Shown: piece by piece, positions 25,400 through 32,554 of the stretch
Position numbering within the stretch: the stretch's first letter is position 1
Layout: every line of letters begins with the position of its first letter
Assembly (NCBI RefSeq): GCF_052065415.1
Contig: NZ_JBQHUB010000019.1
Coordinates: 1-53,482, forward strand
Source: Pseudoflavonifractor_A sp022772585
Lineage (GTDB): Bacteria; Bacillota; Clostridia; Oscillospirales; Oscillospiraceae
Direction: 5' to 3'
Length of the DNA: 53,482 nt
Notes under the pieces: generated by a model
What the model was told of the DNA's origin: nothing
Seen by the model: only the letters and a program-made list of their open reading frames with translations
Databases searched by the model: none
Translations under genes and position numbers: made by a program

Positions 25400-26191
25400 T
25401 CAAGGATTGACTTCCACGGCCTGGACACAAACTCTTTTGCTGGGCTGATTGGCAAGGCAGGTAGTCAATGTGATCCTGTTATCGGCAGTTGCCTGCAGAT
25501 AGGACCAGTCTGTATTGGAGATGGTGCCGACAAACGAAACGTGGTATGTTCTGGTGCCGTAGATTGTGGTATAGGTGATGGTATCGCCGATCTCCAGGTC
25601 CTTGATGGAGCCGATCACATATTTTGCGCCCCGGTTGTGGCCGCAGACGCCCACATTTCCATCCCAGGCAGAGGTGGAGCTGTAATGGCCAAGGCCCTTT
25701 GCCATGCTGGCGGTCGTTTCGCCCTCCCAGACTTTCATGGAAATATCCAGAGTCGGGATTTTCACGGTCCCGATACTGCCGTCCTTGCGTTCCATGCCAT
25801 CGGCGCTGGTGTACGCAGGTGTCTGATACTGAATGCCGCCGGACACGACCGGCAGGGAAGGTACATACAGTCCATCGCCAACAAGGCCATATCCGCCTTG
25901 CACCGAGGTGCTGACACTTGCCTGCAGACTAGGGAGCAGGATCTTCTCCATCACGCCTGTCTGCGTCGTGCTCATGGTGCCATAAGGAAGCTCGGGCACC
26001 TGATAGTCCACCAGGTTCTTGCCGCCGTAATTGTACTGGGAGCCATGCACCTCTTCATAGGAGGTAGACGGACAATACTCCGGGGTCCCGTCAGTCTCAA
26101 AGCTATAATCCGCCGCGCTGGCACTAACAGAAAGCGAAAGCAAGGAGACCGCCGTCAATGCCATGCACAAAAAGCAACGCATTCGCTTCAT
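25400..26191 (-). CDS. Sortase, class-D-like, with signal peptide
   Basis: 263 residues. Signal peptide about 1-26 (LCMALTAVSLLSLSVSASAAD). The C-terminal sortase barrel (about 120-263) has the catalytic His in VCGHNRG, Cys in TLTTC and Arg in SKRVCVQA. The TLTTC motif suggests class D. It probably attaches the LPKTGY adhesin of the same element, or builds a polymer from it. It overlaps the upstream membrane-protein gene by four bases (ATGA). The long disordered region between signal peptide and barrel is longer than in many housekeeping sortases. Confidence 0.9.
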   Translation of the reverse strand: MKRMRCFLCMALTAVSLLSLSVSASAADYSFETDGTPEYCPSTSYEEVHGSQYNYGGKNLVDYQVPELPYGTMSTTQTGVMEKILLPSLQASVSTSVQGGYGLVGDGLYVPSLPVVSGGIQYQTPAYTSADGMERKDGSIGTVKIPTLDISMKVWEGETTASMAKGLGHYSSTSAWDGNVGVCGHNRGAKYVIGSIKDLEIGDTITYTTIYGTRTYHVSFVGTISNTDWSYLQATADNRITLTTCLANQPSKRVCVQAVEVNP

Positions 26192-27096
26192 TCTTTTTCA
26201 TCCTCCTCATATTCAGCATCTTCCGGCTGGACAGAATCTGAGCGAAGCTGGTTGACCTCCCTGCGGGAACGCAGGAGGAGTGCCGCCAGGATAGCGACGG
26301 CCAGTAGGGCACCTCCGCCCAACACAAAAGGCCAGCCTGCCATAACGGTTCTCATCACACCGCCGGCATCGTTACCAGCAGCAGCCTCCTCACCCAGATA
26401 GAGCACCTGGTAGGTGATACTCTCCAGACCTTCCCGGGAGATCTCACCCACATACTCAGCAGTGGTGACATAACCGTCCGCTGCCTTGTAATAGGCTTTT
26501 CCGGTATAAGTCGCAACCGCCTGGAAAGACGAAGGTGCAAGCACCTCGCCCACAAGGTCGGTGCCGGTGACCTGCCAATCCACATTTGCCAGGTTCAGCG
26601 TGACGCCGTTTTTAACCGCGGTGGCCGGAACATAGGACATGTCGTTCCGATCAAGCTGGCCGATGGTCTTCGTCTCCGATACTGTGTAGCTTTTTGTAGA
26701 ATAACCGGTCGCCTCTGTATGGAGGTTGGTGTGATCCAGGGCCAGGGTCCCGGAATACTTGCCGTCCGCATACTCCATGGTAGGAGCCAGCTGTTCCAGA
26801 ATCATTGCGAGATCGTCTTTCGCGGTTTCTACGGTTACAGTTTCCGTGTGGTATTTGCTGTCATCGGCGAAGTTCTCGACTTTTGTGATGTCCGCAAAGC
26901 TATAAAGGCACCCCTCCAACTCAAAGGGCTCCTCAATCAGCTCCTGGGGGTCGGTGCCAGGAGCGACGGTAAAGGTCTTGATAACCTGCTGACTCCCGTT
27001 GAGGTTCTGCACGACAGTATCCGTCGGCACCTCCAGGGCGAAGGCATTGACCGAAAGGGCCAGTGCCAGCGCCAAACACATCATCACTTTTTTCAT
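26188..27096 (-). CDS. Secreted membrane-anchored protein of the sortase operon
   Basis: About 302 residues from MKKVMMCLALALALSVNAFA, a clear signal peptide. A beta-rich ectodomain follows, then one membrane span near the C-terminus (WPFVLGGGALLAVAILAALLL) and a charged cytoplasmic tail ending in DEKE. No catalytic motif recognised. The start is set by an ATGA overlap with the small membrane peptide gene upstream and GGAGG eleven bases before. Together with the sortase it could form an assembly or tethering unit for surface proteins. Function unknown. Confidence 0.6.
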   Translation of the reverse strand: MKKVMMCLALALALSVNAFALEVPTDTVVQNLNGSQQVIKTFTVAPGTDPQELIEEPFELEGCLYSFADITKVENFADDSKYHTETVTVETAKDDLAMILEQLAPTMEYADGKYSGTLALDHTNLHTEATGYSTKSYTVSETKTIGQLDRNDMSYVPATAVKNGVTLNLANVDWQVTGTDLVGEVLAPSSFQAVATYTGKAYYKAADGYVTTAEYVGEISREGLESITYQVLYLGEEAAAGNDAGGVMRTVMAGWPFVLGGGALLAVAILAALLLRSRREVNQLRSDSVQPEDAEYEEDEKE

Positions 27097-27182
27097 TTTA
27101 CCTGTGTCCTCCATTTCCATAAAAATCCCGCGCAGGCAAAGGCCAGCGCGGCTGCCAGGTTGATGCACAGAATTTGTTTCAT
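27093..27182 (-). CDS. 29-residue small membrane protein
   Basis: Begins MKQILCINLAAALAFA and ends in WKWRTQVK. One hydrophobic helix is followed by a basic tail. GGAGG lies seven bases before the ATG. It starts by overlapping the stop of the RelE-like gene (ATGA) and ends by overlapping the start of the next gene the same way, so it is stitched into the operon on both sides. That arrangement is the main evidence that it is translated. It could be a membrane regulator or an assembly peptide. Confidence 0.55.
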   Translation of the reverse strand: MKQILCINLAAALAFACAGFLWKWRTQVK

Positions 27183-27571
27183 CCGGTTTCCTCCTTGATT
27201 TTGAATTCTACTGCATACTCCGGGTGTTCCCGGAGGTCTGCCAGTATTCTGATGGACTGCTCCAGCGCCTGCATGGTGTCACGCTTCTGCCGTTTAATAA
27301 AGGCGTGAAGGAGCATAACTTCCCCGCTGTCCTGAATCGTAAAAATCACACGCACAAGCACTTTTCCTTTTTCACGCAGTTCATACATGCTGCGATAGCG
27401 TTCAATGGAAAAGTGCTTGTAGTGTGGTTCTTTCAATCCAGAGCGGGGGACCTGCGGGAGTTTGACAATATGGAGAAGCAACTTCTCCCGCAGCTTGGGG
27501 TCAAGGCTGTCAATAAAGGCCGGGACGGGGGGCATCTGACCCGGTGGCTGATAGGTTTTAACACCTCTCAT
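27179..27571 (-). CDS. RelE/HigB-like (Gp49 family) toxin-type protein
   Basis: 130 residues from MRGVKTYQPPG, with AGGAGG seven bases upstream. The core YKHFSIERYRSMYELREKGKVLVRVIFTIQDSGEVMLLHAFIKRQK is characteristic of the phage-derived Gp49/HigB branch of the RelE fold: YRSMYELR, RVIF, LLHAFIKRQ. Such proteins usually cut mRNA on the ribosome and are paired with a helix-turn-helix antitoxin. No antitoxin is adjacent here; the upstream gene is an unrelated 130-residue protein. It may have been recruited as a regulator, or its antitoxin may lie elsewhere. Confidence 0.7.
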   Translation of the reverse strand: MRGVKTYQPPGQMPPVPAFIDSLDPKLREKLLLHIVKLPQVPRSGLKEPHYKHFSIERYRSMYELREKGKVLVRVIFTIQDSGEVMLLHAFIKRQKRDTMQALEQSIRILADLREHPEYAVEFKIKEETG

Positions 27572-27582
27572 GAGTTCACCTC

Positions 27583-27975
27583 CTAACCGCATTCGCAAAG
27601 TCTCTTCAGGTTTTGCAGAAAGCCATCGGCAAAGACCTCTGTCAGTTCGGGATTACCGCTGATCCACCAGATGGGGTCAGGCAGCTGACGCCCGATCCCA
27701 TCGTACTGAAGGCATATCAGCAAGAACCTCTTTTTGACCGTTGCGCCTTCCGCAGCTTCGAGCAGGCGATGCAAAACAGTTGTGACATCTTCATAGTCCT
27801 GGTAGAAGTCACACATATCGTCAAATAGCAGTCCTGCATACACGCAGCAAAGCACCGCCATTGACTCCCAATCCGGCTTTCCACGCTCTTGAAGCAGCCC
27901 CATCCGCCGCAGCCGCTCTGCCGCACCATCATCAAATGGACTGCTGGGGCGCCGGGTATCAATCATCCTTTCCAT
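27583..27975 (-). CDS. Conserved ICE protein, function unknown
   Basis: 130 residues from MERMIDTRRPSSPFDD, with AAGGAGG before the ATG. Mostly helical and acidic, with a Cys-containing middle (AVLCCVYAGLLFDDMCDFYQDYEDVTTVLHRLLE) and a Trp-rich motif, DPIWWISGNPELTEVF. No known domain recognised. It is the first gene behind the terminator that follows parB and lies immediately upstream of the RelE-like gene, so an antitoxin-like partner role is conceivable but unsupported by sequence. Confidence 0.5.
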   Translation of the reverse strand: MERMIDTRRPSSPFDDGAAERLRRMGLLQERGKPDWESMAVLCCVYAGLLFDDMCDFYQDYEDVTTVLHRLLEAAEGATVKKRFLLICLQYDGIGRQLPDPIWWISGNPELTEVFADGFLQNLKRLCECG

Positions 27976-27996
27976 GGGAACACCTCCTTGAAAATG

Positions 27997-28037
27997 GGCA
28001 AAATAAAATGCCTGACGCCTGTGAAAGGCGCCAAGCA
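27997..28037 (-). terminator. Terminator after parB
   Basis: Twelve-bp stem TGCCTGACGCCT (28009-28020) / AGGCGCCAAGCA (28026-28037), with two G-U pairs when read as RNA. On the minus strand TTTTATTTT follows. It separates the partition genes from the surface-protein operon. Confidence 0.65.
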
Positions 28038-28091
28038 TTCTATACCGTATGGGGTTTTATTCCGCATCTTCATGATGCTATTTGCAGCAGC

Positions 28092-29060
28092 TTAACAGAC
28101 ACGCTCCCGCAAGAATTCCAGAAACAGTTCCTCAAGCTCTTTTTCAGACCCCAGCTTATCCAAATATGGGGCAAACTTTTTACGATCAAATGTGATTTTC
28201 CTGGGAGGGGCCTTCCTGTGTTGTTCCGCCGCTGCCCGTGCCTCACGCCACGAAGCGTAAATCTTCTGCCTCTGTGCAGATGGGGGAGGGCAGTCATGAA
28301 CAATTCGCTGCATCGTAGCTTTATTTAGTGCGTAACCCTCAATGGTACACATCTCCACGAATGCCTGCTGTGAATCAGCATCATAATCTGCAATCATTTC
28401 GGCACAGCTGAGAGATAGTTTACGAGGACTGCCCTCCAGAATATCAGCCAGCTGGGGGATCAATTCGGCAAGCTTGATTGCTTTCCGAATCTCATACTCC
28501 GTAACACCAAAGAACTCTGCAACAATCTCTCTGGTCAGGAACTTCTGGCGATTTTCGCCAGAAGTCGCCATGTCCGTTCTTGCTCCCTGCCGCTTCTTTG
28601 CATCCAGCATTGCCTTGTATGCCTTTCCGCGTTCTATGATTGTGAGATCCTGCCGCCGAAGCAAATTGGTCGCTGTTGCAATAATAATGGCCCTTGCGTC
28701 GTCTGCATTGACAATTTCAGCCGAAATGGTAGTATTCCCAGTCAATCGCCACGCCGCTGTACGGTTATGACCGGCAAGTATCTCATACGAATCGCTGCCG
28801 GCAATACGGCGGACAATGATGCGCTCAAGCAATCCTTCCTCGGCAAGTTGCTTGGAAAAAGCCACCAATTTATCTTTTGGATAGGGGTGAAAACCGATGT
28901 CAGCTGTGAAGAAAGGCCGCAGTTTGTCTACCGGTAAATCACGAATCATTGGAGAGGATGCCGGTACAGGCTCGAACAGCTTCTCATAAACCTCGTTTCC
29001 AACTTGTAATTCCGACGCCTGCTGGGTTGCTGCCATGCGGCGTTTAAGCATAGCGTTCAT
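28092..29060 (-). CDS. parB: ParB-type partition protein
   Basis: About 322 residues from MNAMLKRRMAATQQ. The N-terminal ParB/Srx-type nuclease-like domain has VDKLRPFF, the LVAFSKQLAEEGLLERIIVRR region and the signature ILAGHNRTAAW. A KorB-like helix-turn-helix follows (FLTREIVAEFFGVTEYEIRKAIKLAELIP), and a lysine-rich C-terminal region is probably for dimerisation. The start lies seven bases after the ParA stop. Expected to bind a centromere-like site and stabilise the replicating form of the element with ParA. No obvious parS array was seen nearby. Confidence 0.85.
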   Translation of the reverse strand: MNAMLKRRMAATQQASELQVGNEVYEKLFEPVPASSPMIRDLPVDKLRPFFTADIGFHPYPKDKLVAFSKQLAEEGLLERIIVRRIAGSDSYEILAGHNRTAAWRLTGNTTISAEIVNADDARAIIIATATNLLRRQDLTIIERGKAYKAMLDAKKRQGARTDMATSGENRQKFLTREIVAEFFGVTEYEIRKAIKLAELIPQLADILEGSPRKLSLSCAEMIADYDADSQQAFVEMCTIEGYALNKATMQRIVHDCPPPSAQRQKIYASWREARAAAEQHRKAPPRKITFDRKKFAPYLDKLGSEKELEELFLEFLRERVC

Positions 29061-29067
29061 ATCCGGT

Positions 29068-29898
29068 TTAGGCAAGACGCAGCACCTCCTGGGCGAGGCT
29101 CCGATACGAATCGGCGGCAGCATTGCTCGGTGCGTAGTCGAAGATGCTCTTGCCAGCGGCAGGACATTCGGCCACCTTGATGGAATACTCAATCGGACGC
29201 TCAAATACATGGAAGTCGTCTCCGTAAACGGCTCCCACACTCTCACGAACGCTGCGGCACAACTGCGGCCGAGATTGATACATGGTCAGGAGGATGCCGG
29301 CAATTCGGAGCTTGGAATTGAATTTCTGCTGTACTGCTTTGACCATCTCCAGTACATCAGGGATACCTTCACTGGCCAGAAAATGAGATTGGACCGGGAT
29401 AATACAGTAATCTGACGCAGAAAGCGCGTTGACAGTCAAAAGTTCATGTTTCAACCCGCAATCAATTATGATATAATCATACTGTCCTTTTAGTGGCTCA
29501 AGCACAGTATTCATTACTTCTTCGCTGGAACGTTCTGCTTCTCCTACGGCGTTATACTGGGAAAGCTGCATCACCTGAAGTCGCGCTGCAGCATCAGCAA
29601 GGCGCTTATTGGCGGCGATCAGATCCATACCGCACTCAGTGTGCAATACTGCCCGCTGAAGATGAACGGAAAAATCTTCCGGATAGTCGATGGCCGCCAG
29701 CACAAGGTTTGCCAATGTTCGCTTTTGTTCAGCAGGCGTGAAACCCAACGCGGCAGTGAGGTTGCCTTGGGGATCGTTGTCGATCAAAAGGACTTTTTTT
29801 CCGGCTGCGTGCAAAGCCGCCCCCAGATTCAGTGCCGTGGTTGTTTTGCCGACGCCGCCTTTGGAATTTGTAACAGCGATGATCTTGTTTTCACTCAT
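29068..29898 (-). CDS. parA: ParA-type partition ATPase
   Basis: 276 residues. Deviant Walker A, NSKGGVGKTT, at residues 11-20, switch region NDPQGNLTAALG at about 41-52, and Walker B-like YDYIIIDCG near residue 138. A good ribosome binding site, GGAGGG, precedes the ATG. It overlaps the end of the upstream double helix-turn-helix gene by eight bases, forming a maintenance cluster with it and ParB. Together with RepA this suggests an element that can persist as a replicating circle. Confidence 0.9.
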   Translation of the reverse strand: MSENKIIAVTNSKGGVGKTTTALNLGAALHAAGKKVLLIDNDPQGNLTAALGFTPAEQKRTLANLVLAAIDYPEDFSVHLQRAVLHTECGMDLIAANKRLADAAARLQVMQLSQYNAVGEAERSSEEVMNTVLEPLKGQYDYIIIDCGLKHELLTVNALSASDYCIIPVQSHFLASEGIPDVLEMVKAVQQKFNSKLRIAGILLTMYQSRPQLCRSVRESVGAVYGDDFHVFERPIEYSIKVAECPAAGKSIFDYAPSNAAADSYRSLAQEVLRLA

Positions 29899-30427
29899 AA
29901 CTGGCCCTCCTCAATAGATCAATATGTTTTTCAGACTTTCTTTGAATACGGTGGAAGTCCGGGCCTGCGATGAAGTCTAACAGACTGCTTTTGGGAATGT
30001 AATGTATTCCGGATATTTGAAAACCTTTCAATCCAGATTCTTTACGCCAGCGATAAACTGTTTTCTTCTGATAGCCCAGCAATTCTACAACATCCTGAAC
30101 ACACAGGACATCCGGGAAGTTGATCCACTCCGCTTGCGCCAGCCTACGCATTCTGGCACCTACTGATCGCTTGTATACTCGAAAGCCTCCATATGTCTGA
30201 ACCTTGTGTAGTCTGTATTTCTCCGGGTTTTTCTCCCGCTCACGCATGAAATTCACAACGTCTTCGCGTGCAATTAAATACCGTTTCGTTTGTCTATGTG
30301 TATCTATGGCCGGAATAAGCCCGCTTTTAATCAGCCTTAGAGCGGTTGCCTTGCTGATATGGCAAGCCTTGTAAAACTGTTCTTTGCTGAGATATGCCGA
30401 TTGCTTCGATGACACTGTTTTCATCAT
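29891..30427 (-). CDS. Double helix-turn-helix DNA-binding protein (excisionase-like)
   Basis: 178 residues with two MerR/excisionase-type winged helices. The first is at about 10-60 (YLSKEQFYKACHISKATALRLIKSGLIPAI, then KRYLIAREDVVNFM). The second is at about 100-155 (PDVLCVQDVVELLGYQKKTVYRWRKESGLKGF, then HYIPKSSLLDFI). Its start overlaps the stop of the 79-residue protein. Location close to the attachment site suggests a recombination directionality or maintenance regulator. Confidence 0.7.
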   Translation of the reverse strand: MMKTVSSKQSAYLSKEQFYKACHISKATALRLIKSGLIPAIDTHRQTKRYLIAREDVVNFMREREKNPEKYRLHKVQTYGGFRVYKRSVGARMRRLAQAEWINFPDVLCVQDVVELLGYQKKTVYRWRKESGLKGFQISGIHYIPKSSLLDFIAGPDFHRIQRKSEKHIDLLRRASYE

Positions 30428-30666
30428 CAGACCCTCACGCGCAATCGCCTGCTGGCATAGTCCTCACTCAATATGTAGTCAATGATGGAGGATTTGAATA
30501 TCCAGTAGTTGGGCTTGATGAACGTATGCTTGACCTTGTTTTCCTGAACAAGGCGTCTGGCGAAACAATCGCCAATGCCACCCAGCATCTTTCTAAAAGT
30601 AAAAAGGTCAACTACATCTGGGTATCTAGCGAATTTTCTTTCGTAGTATTTTCGAGTTTTGTTCAC
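30427..30666 (-). CDS. Small excisionase-like DNA-binding protein
   Basis: About 79 residues using a GTG start with AGGAGG seven bases upstream; an upstream ATG would place that binding site inside the gene. The helix-turn-helix (YPDVVDLFTFRKMLGGIGDCFARRLVQENKVKHTFI) and following wing (NYWIFKSSIIDYIL) match excisionase-type domains. Last gene of the element, about 270 bp from the tRNA junction, a usual place for a recombination directionality factor. Confidence 0.7.
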   Translation of the reverse strand: MNKTRKYYERKFARYPDVVDLFTFRKMLGGIGDCFARRLVQENKVKHTFIKPNYWIFKSSIIDYILSEDYASRRLRVRV

Positions 30667-30935
30667 GATGGAACCTCCTGTAAACTGTTGAAGTCTTGTC
30701 ATTGGCAGGAGGCTCTATACCATGTAGTTCTGTCCAAAATTTTCAAGTTCTCTCTGGCCTGGGGCGTTGTCGTTTTTTGCTGTGAGTTCTGGCTAAGGTT
30801 CTCCCCTGAACCATCTAAAAAGCGAAAATTGGAATAATTTAACAATGCTTGCCGTTTGGGCAAAAATCCAGCAGTCATGCGGGTTTGCGGGTACGGACGA
30901 CTGCGGTGGAGTGCGGTGGAAAGTGTCATTAGAGC

Positions 30936-30991
30936 GACTCAAAATCAGTTGTCCTTTGGGCGTGCGGGTTCAAGTCCCGCCACCGGCACCA
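30936..30991 (+). tRNA. tRNA-Leu(CAA) 3' fragment, attachment site
   Basis: ACTCAAAATC gives a CAA anticodon loop. GCGGG-TTCAAGT-CCCGC is a perfect T arm, followed by the acceptor strand CACCGGC, discriminator A and CCA. The matching 5' acceptor strand GCCGGTG and a folding D arm are absent upstream, and the anticodon stem has two mismatches. This is therefore a displaced 3' part, as left at one end of an element inserted in a tRNA gene. The intact copy should lie at the far end of the element. Confidence 0.65.
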
Positions 30992-30992
30992 C

Positions 30993-31030
30993 GTCGGAGC
31001 AAGCTTTATATCGCTTGCTCCGACTTTTTT
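30993..31030 (+). terminator. Original tRNA-Leu terminator
   Basis: Perfect 12-bp stem GTCGGAGCAAGC (30993-31004) / GCTTGCTCCGAC (31013-31024), loop TTTATATC, then TTTTTT, starting one base after the tRNA CCA. This supports the view that the flanking DNA to the right is the native downstream region of the tRNA gene. Confidence 0.8.
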
Positions 31031-31070
31031 ACAAAAGTCAGAGCGCGCTCATGCCGCTGCTCCTCCTTTC

Positions 31071-31263
31071 CAAATTGCAACCGCTCCGCTGGGTTGCAAT
31101 TTGGTTTCGGGTGCTCCACTGGAAACGACAGCATCTATACCGTTTCGATGTTACAGCTCAGAAATTCCCACCACCGTTCCGTTTCCGCCTTGCGGCGAAA
31201 ACTGCACTCTGGTGGGAATTTCTTCGCTTTCGGCCCGGATTCGCTTCGCTGGATTCCGGGCCG
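31071..31263. repeat. Hairpin array downstream of the tRNA fragment
   Basis: Three strong hairpins in a row: CAAATTGCAACC/GGTTGCAATTTG (31071-31103) with GCTCCGCT in the loop; AGAAATTCCCACCA (31160-31173) / TGGTGGGAATTTCT (31210-31223); and CGGCCCGGA (31231-31239) / TCCGGGCCG (31255-31263) with GCTTCGCT in the loop. The first shares its general layout with the duplicated units that follow. No protein-coding content is credible. Confidence 0.65.
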
Positions 31264-31314
31264 AGAAAGACGGGGATACGAGTTATAGCCCGCATCTTTT
31301 TTGTCAACACTAGA

Positions 31315-31658
31315 CAGCTCGTCGCAAGCGTCATATCGCTTGCGACGAGTTTTTTATGCTTCGCATTAAAAACTCATCTCGCGCTCATTCTGCTGCTCCT
31401 CGCTTCCGAACCGAACCCGCTACGCTGGGCTTCGGTTCGGTTTTGGGTACAGACCTGAAAGTCTGTGCCTCAAAAGTGTTCGCTCTTTCCAGCTCATTGC
31501 AAGCGTCATATCGCTTGCGACGAGTTTTTTATGCTTCGCATTAAAAACTCATCTCGCGCTCATTCTGCTGCTCCTCGCTTCCGAACCGAACCCGCTGCGC
31601 TGGGCTTCGGTTCGGTTTTGGGTACAGACCTGAAAGTCTGTGCCTCGAAAGTGTTCGC
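31315..31658. repeat. Two-copy 169-bp tandem repeat with terminator-like hairpins
   Basis: Copies at 31315-31483 and 31490-31658, offset 175 bp, are near-identical. Each contains a CGCAAGCG-type hairpin followed by TTTTTT and a second hairpin CCGAACCGAACCC / GGGCTTCGGTTCGG, with GCTACGCT in copy 1 and GCTGCGCT in copy 2 as loop. Copy 2 has lost part of the first stem (CTCATT instead of CTCGTC). A related but diverged third unit begins at the tRNA terminator. Confidence 0.75.
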
Positions 31659-31663
31659 CGTAT

Positions 31664-31696
31664 AAAAAAGCGGCGGCTCCAAACGGAGGCCGCCGC
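31664..31696 (-). terminator. Terminator after the AIM24-family gene
   Basis: GCGGCGGCTCC (31670-31680) / GGAGGCCGCCGC (31685-31696) with loop AAAC and one bulge. On the minus strand it is followed by TTTTTT. It lies 25 bases past the stop codon. Confidence 0.75.
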
Positions 31697-31721
31697 CGTG
31701 AATGTGAGGATCCGCTTTGGA

Positions 31722-32405
31722 TCACTTGTCCCCGGAGAGGGGCAGATACGGGGTGATGGCCCCGGCGAAGGCCGACAGGGGCATCGTCTGCAAAACCACC
31801 CGGCCCGGGCCTGTCACCACGGTATTAAACAGGCCCTCGCCGCCGAACAGCACGTTTTTTACGCCCTTCACGCTCTGAATGTCGATGGAGCAGGTTGGGT
31901 CCACCATGGCCAGGTTTCCGGTATCCACCACGATCTTCTGGTCTGCCGAAAGCTGGTACTCGACCGCATAGCCGTCGATCTCCAGGAAGGCAGTTCCATG
32001 GCCGGAGAGCTTCTGCATGATGAAGCCCTCTCCGCCGAAGAACCCGGCTCCCAGCTTCTTCTGGAAAAACACGGAGAGCTCCACGCCCTCCGTGGCCGCC
32101 AGGAAGGCACTCTTCTGGGCGATCACCGGCCGGTCCGGGGTGATCTCCACCGCCCGGACGCTGCCGGGAAAACTGGAGGCGAAGGCGATCATACCGGGAC
32201 CGCCTTTTGCGGTATAGCGGTTCTGAAAAATGGACTCGCCGGAGAACATCCGGCCGAAAGCCCTGCCCAGGCCGCCCGCCGTGGTGGCCATCTCCATATT
32301 GGGGCTCATCCAGGCCATGGAACCCTTCTCTGTGATCATGGTCTCGCCGCTGTTCAGCGTGCAGATCACCACCGGTGTCATGTCCCCCTTGATCTGGTAT
32401 TCCAT
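31722..32405 (-). CDS. AIM24/TIGR00266 family protein
   Basis: 227 residues, all-beta. Conserved features include MEYQIKGDMTPVVIC, GSMAWM near the start, FFGGEGFIMQKLSGHGTAFLEIDG in the middle and LFGGEGLFNTVVTGPGRVVLQTM near the end, the repeated GGEG-F signature of the TIGR00266/AIM24 family. Function of the bacterial members is not settled. Cytoplasmic by sequence, with no signal peptide. Ribosome binding site GGGAG. First chromosomal gene to the right of the element, with its own terminator. Confidence 0.85.
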   Translation of the reverse strand: MEYQIKGDMTPVVICTLNSGETMITEKGSMAWMSPNMEMATTAGGLGRAFGRMFSGESIFQNRYTAKGGPGMIAFASSFPGSVRAVEITPDRPVIAQKSAFLAATEGVELSVFFQKKLGAGFFGGEGFIMQKLSGHGTAFLEIDGYAVEYQLSADQKIVVDTGNLAMVDPTCSIDIQSVKGVKNVLFGGEGLFNTVVTGPGRVVLQTMPLSAFAGAITPYLPLSGDK

Positions 32406-32463
32406 ATTTCATCTCTCCCTTCCGTTTGGGCCGACAGACCTGTTTTACAATATCCCTATAGGC

Positions 32464-32497
32464 GCCGCAGGATGCATCTCCTGCGGCAGTCTTTTTT
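32464..32497 (+). terminator. Terminator-like hairpin on the plus strand
   Basis: GCCGCAGGA (32464-32472) / TCCTGCGGC (32479-32487) followed by AGTCTTTTTT. The U-tract is on the plus strand, although the flanking genes run on the minus strand, so it may stop antisense transcription or be a relic. Confidence 0.4.
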
Positions 32498-32554
32498 GAC
32501 CGTCTCCTCCGCGGGACGCAGGGCTTCCCACGTTCCACGGTGCTGCGGCGGGTA

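Larger units (their letters stand above)
1..30991. mobile_element. Integrative and conjugative element, right-hand portion
   Basis: The stretch combines a complete Gram-positive type IV secretion gene set (VirB2-, VirB6-, NlpC/P60-, PrgI-, TrsD-, VirB4- and VirD4-like) with RepA, ParA, ParB, excisionase-like proteins, a sortase and a large surface adhesin. Nearly all are on the minus strand, with overlapping or closely spaced genes. The right end coincides with a tRNA-Leu 3' fragment. Base composition is less GC-extreme than the chromosome to the right. Relaxase, integrase and primase are not seen, so the left end lies outside the window. The element type is inferred from gene content, not from a named match. 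Confidence 0.85.

Noticed and set aside
30900..30991. A complete tRNA-Leu gene ending at 30991
   Set aside because: The T arm, acceptor 3' strand and CCA are perfect, but there is no GCCGGTG 5' strand or D arm, and two anticodon-stem pairs fail. It is treated as a 3' fragment left by integration.
31315..31658. CRISPR array
   Set aside because: Only two long copies with a 175-bp offset and no unique spacers between short repeats. It is a tandem duplication of a hairpin unit.
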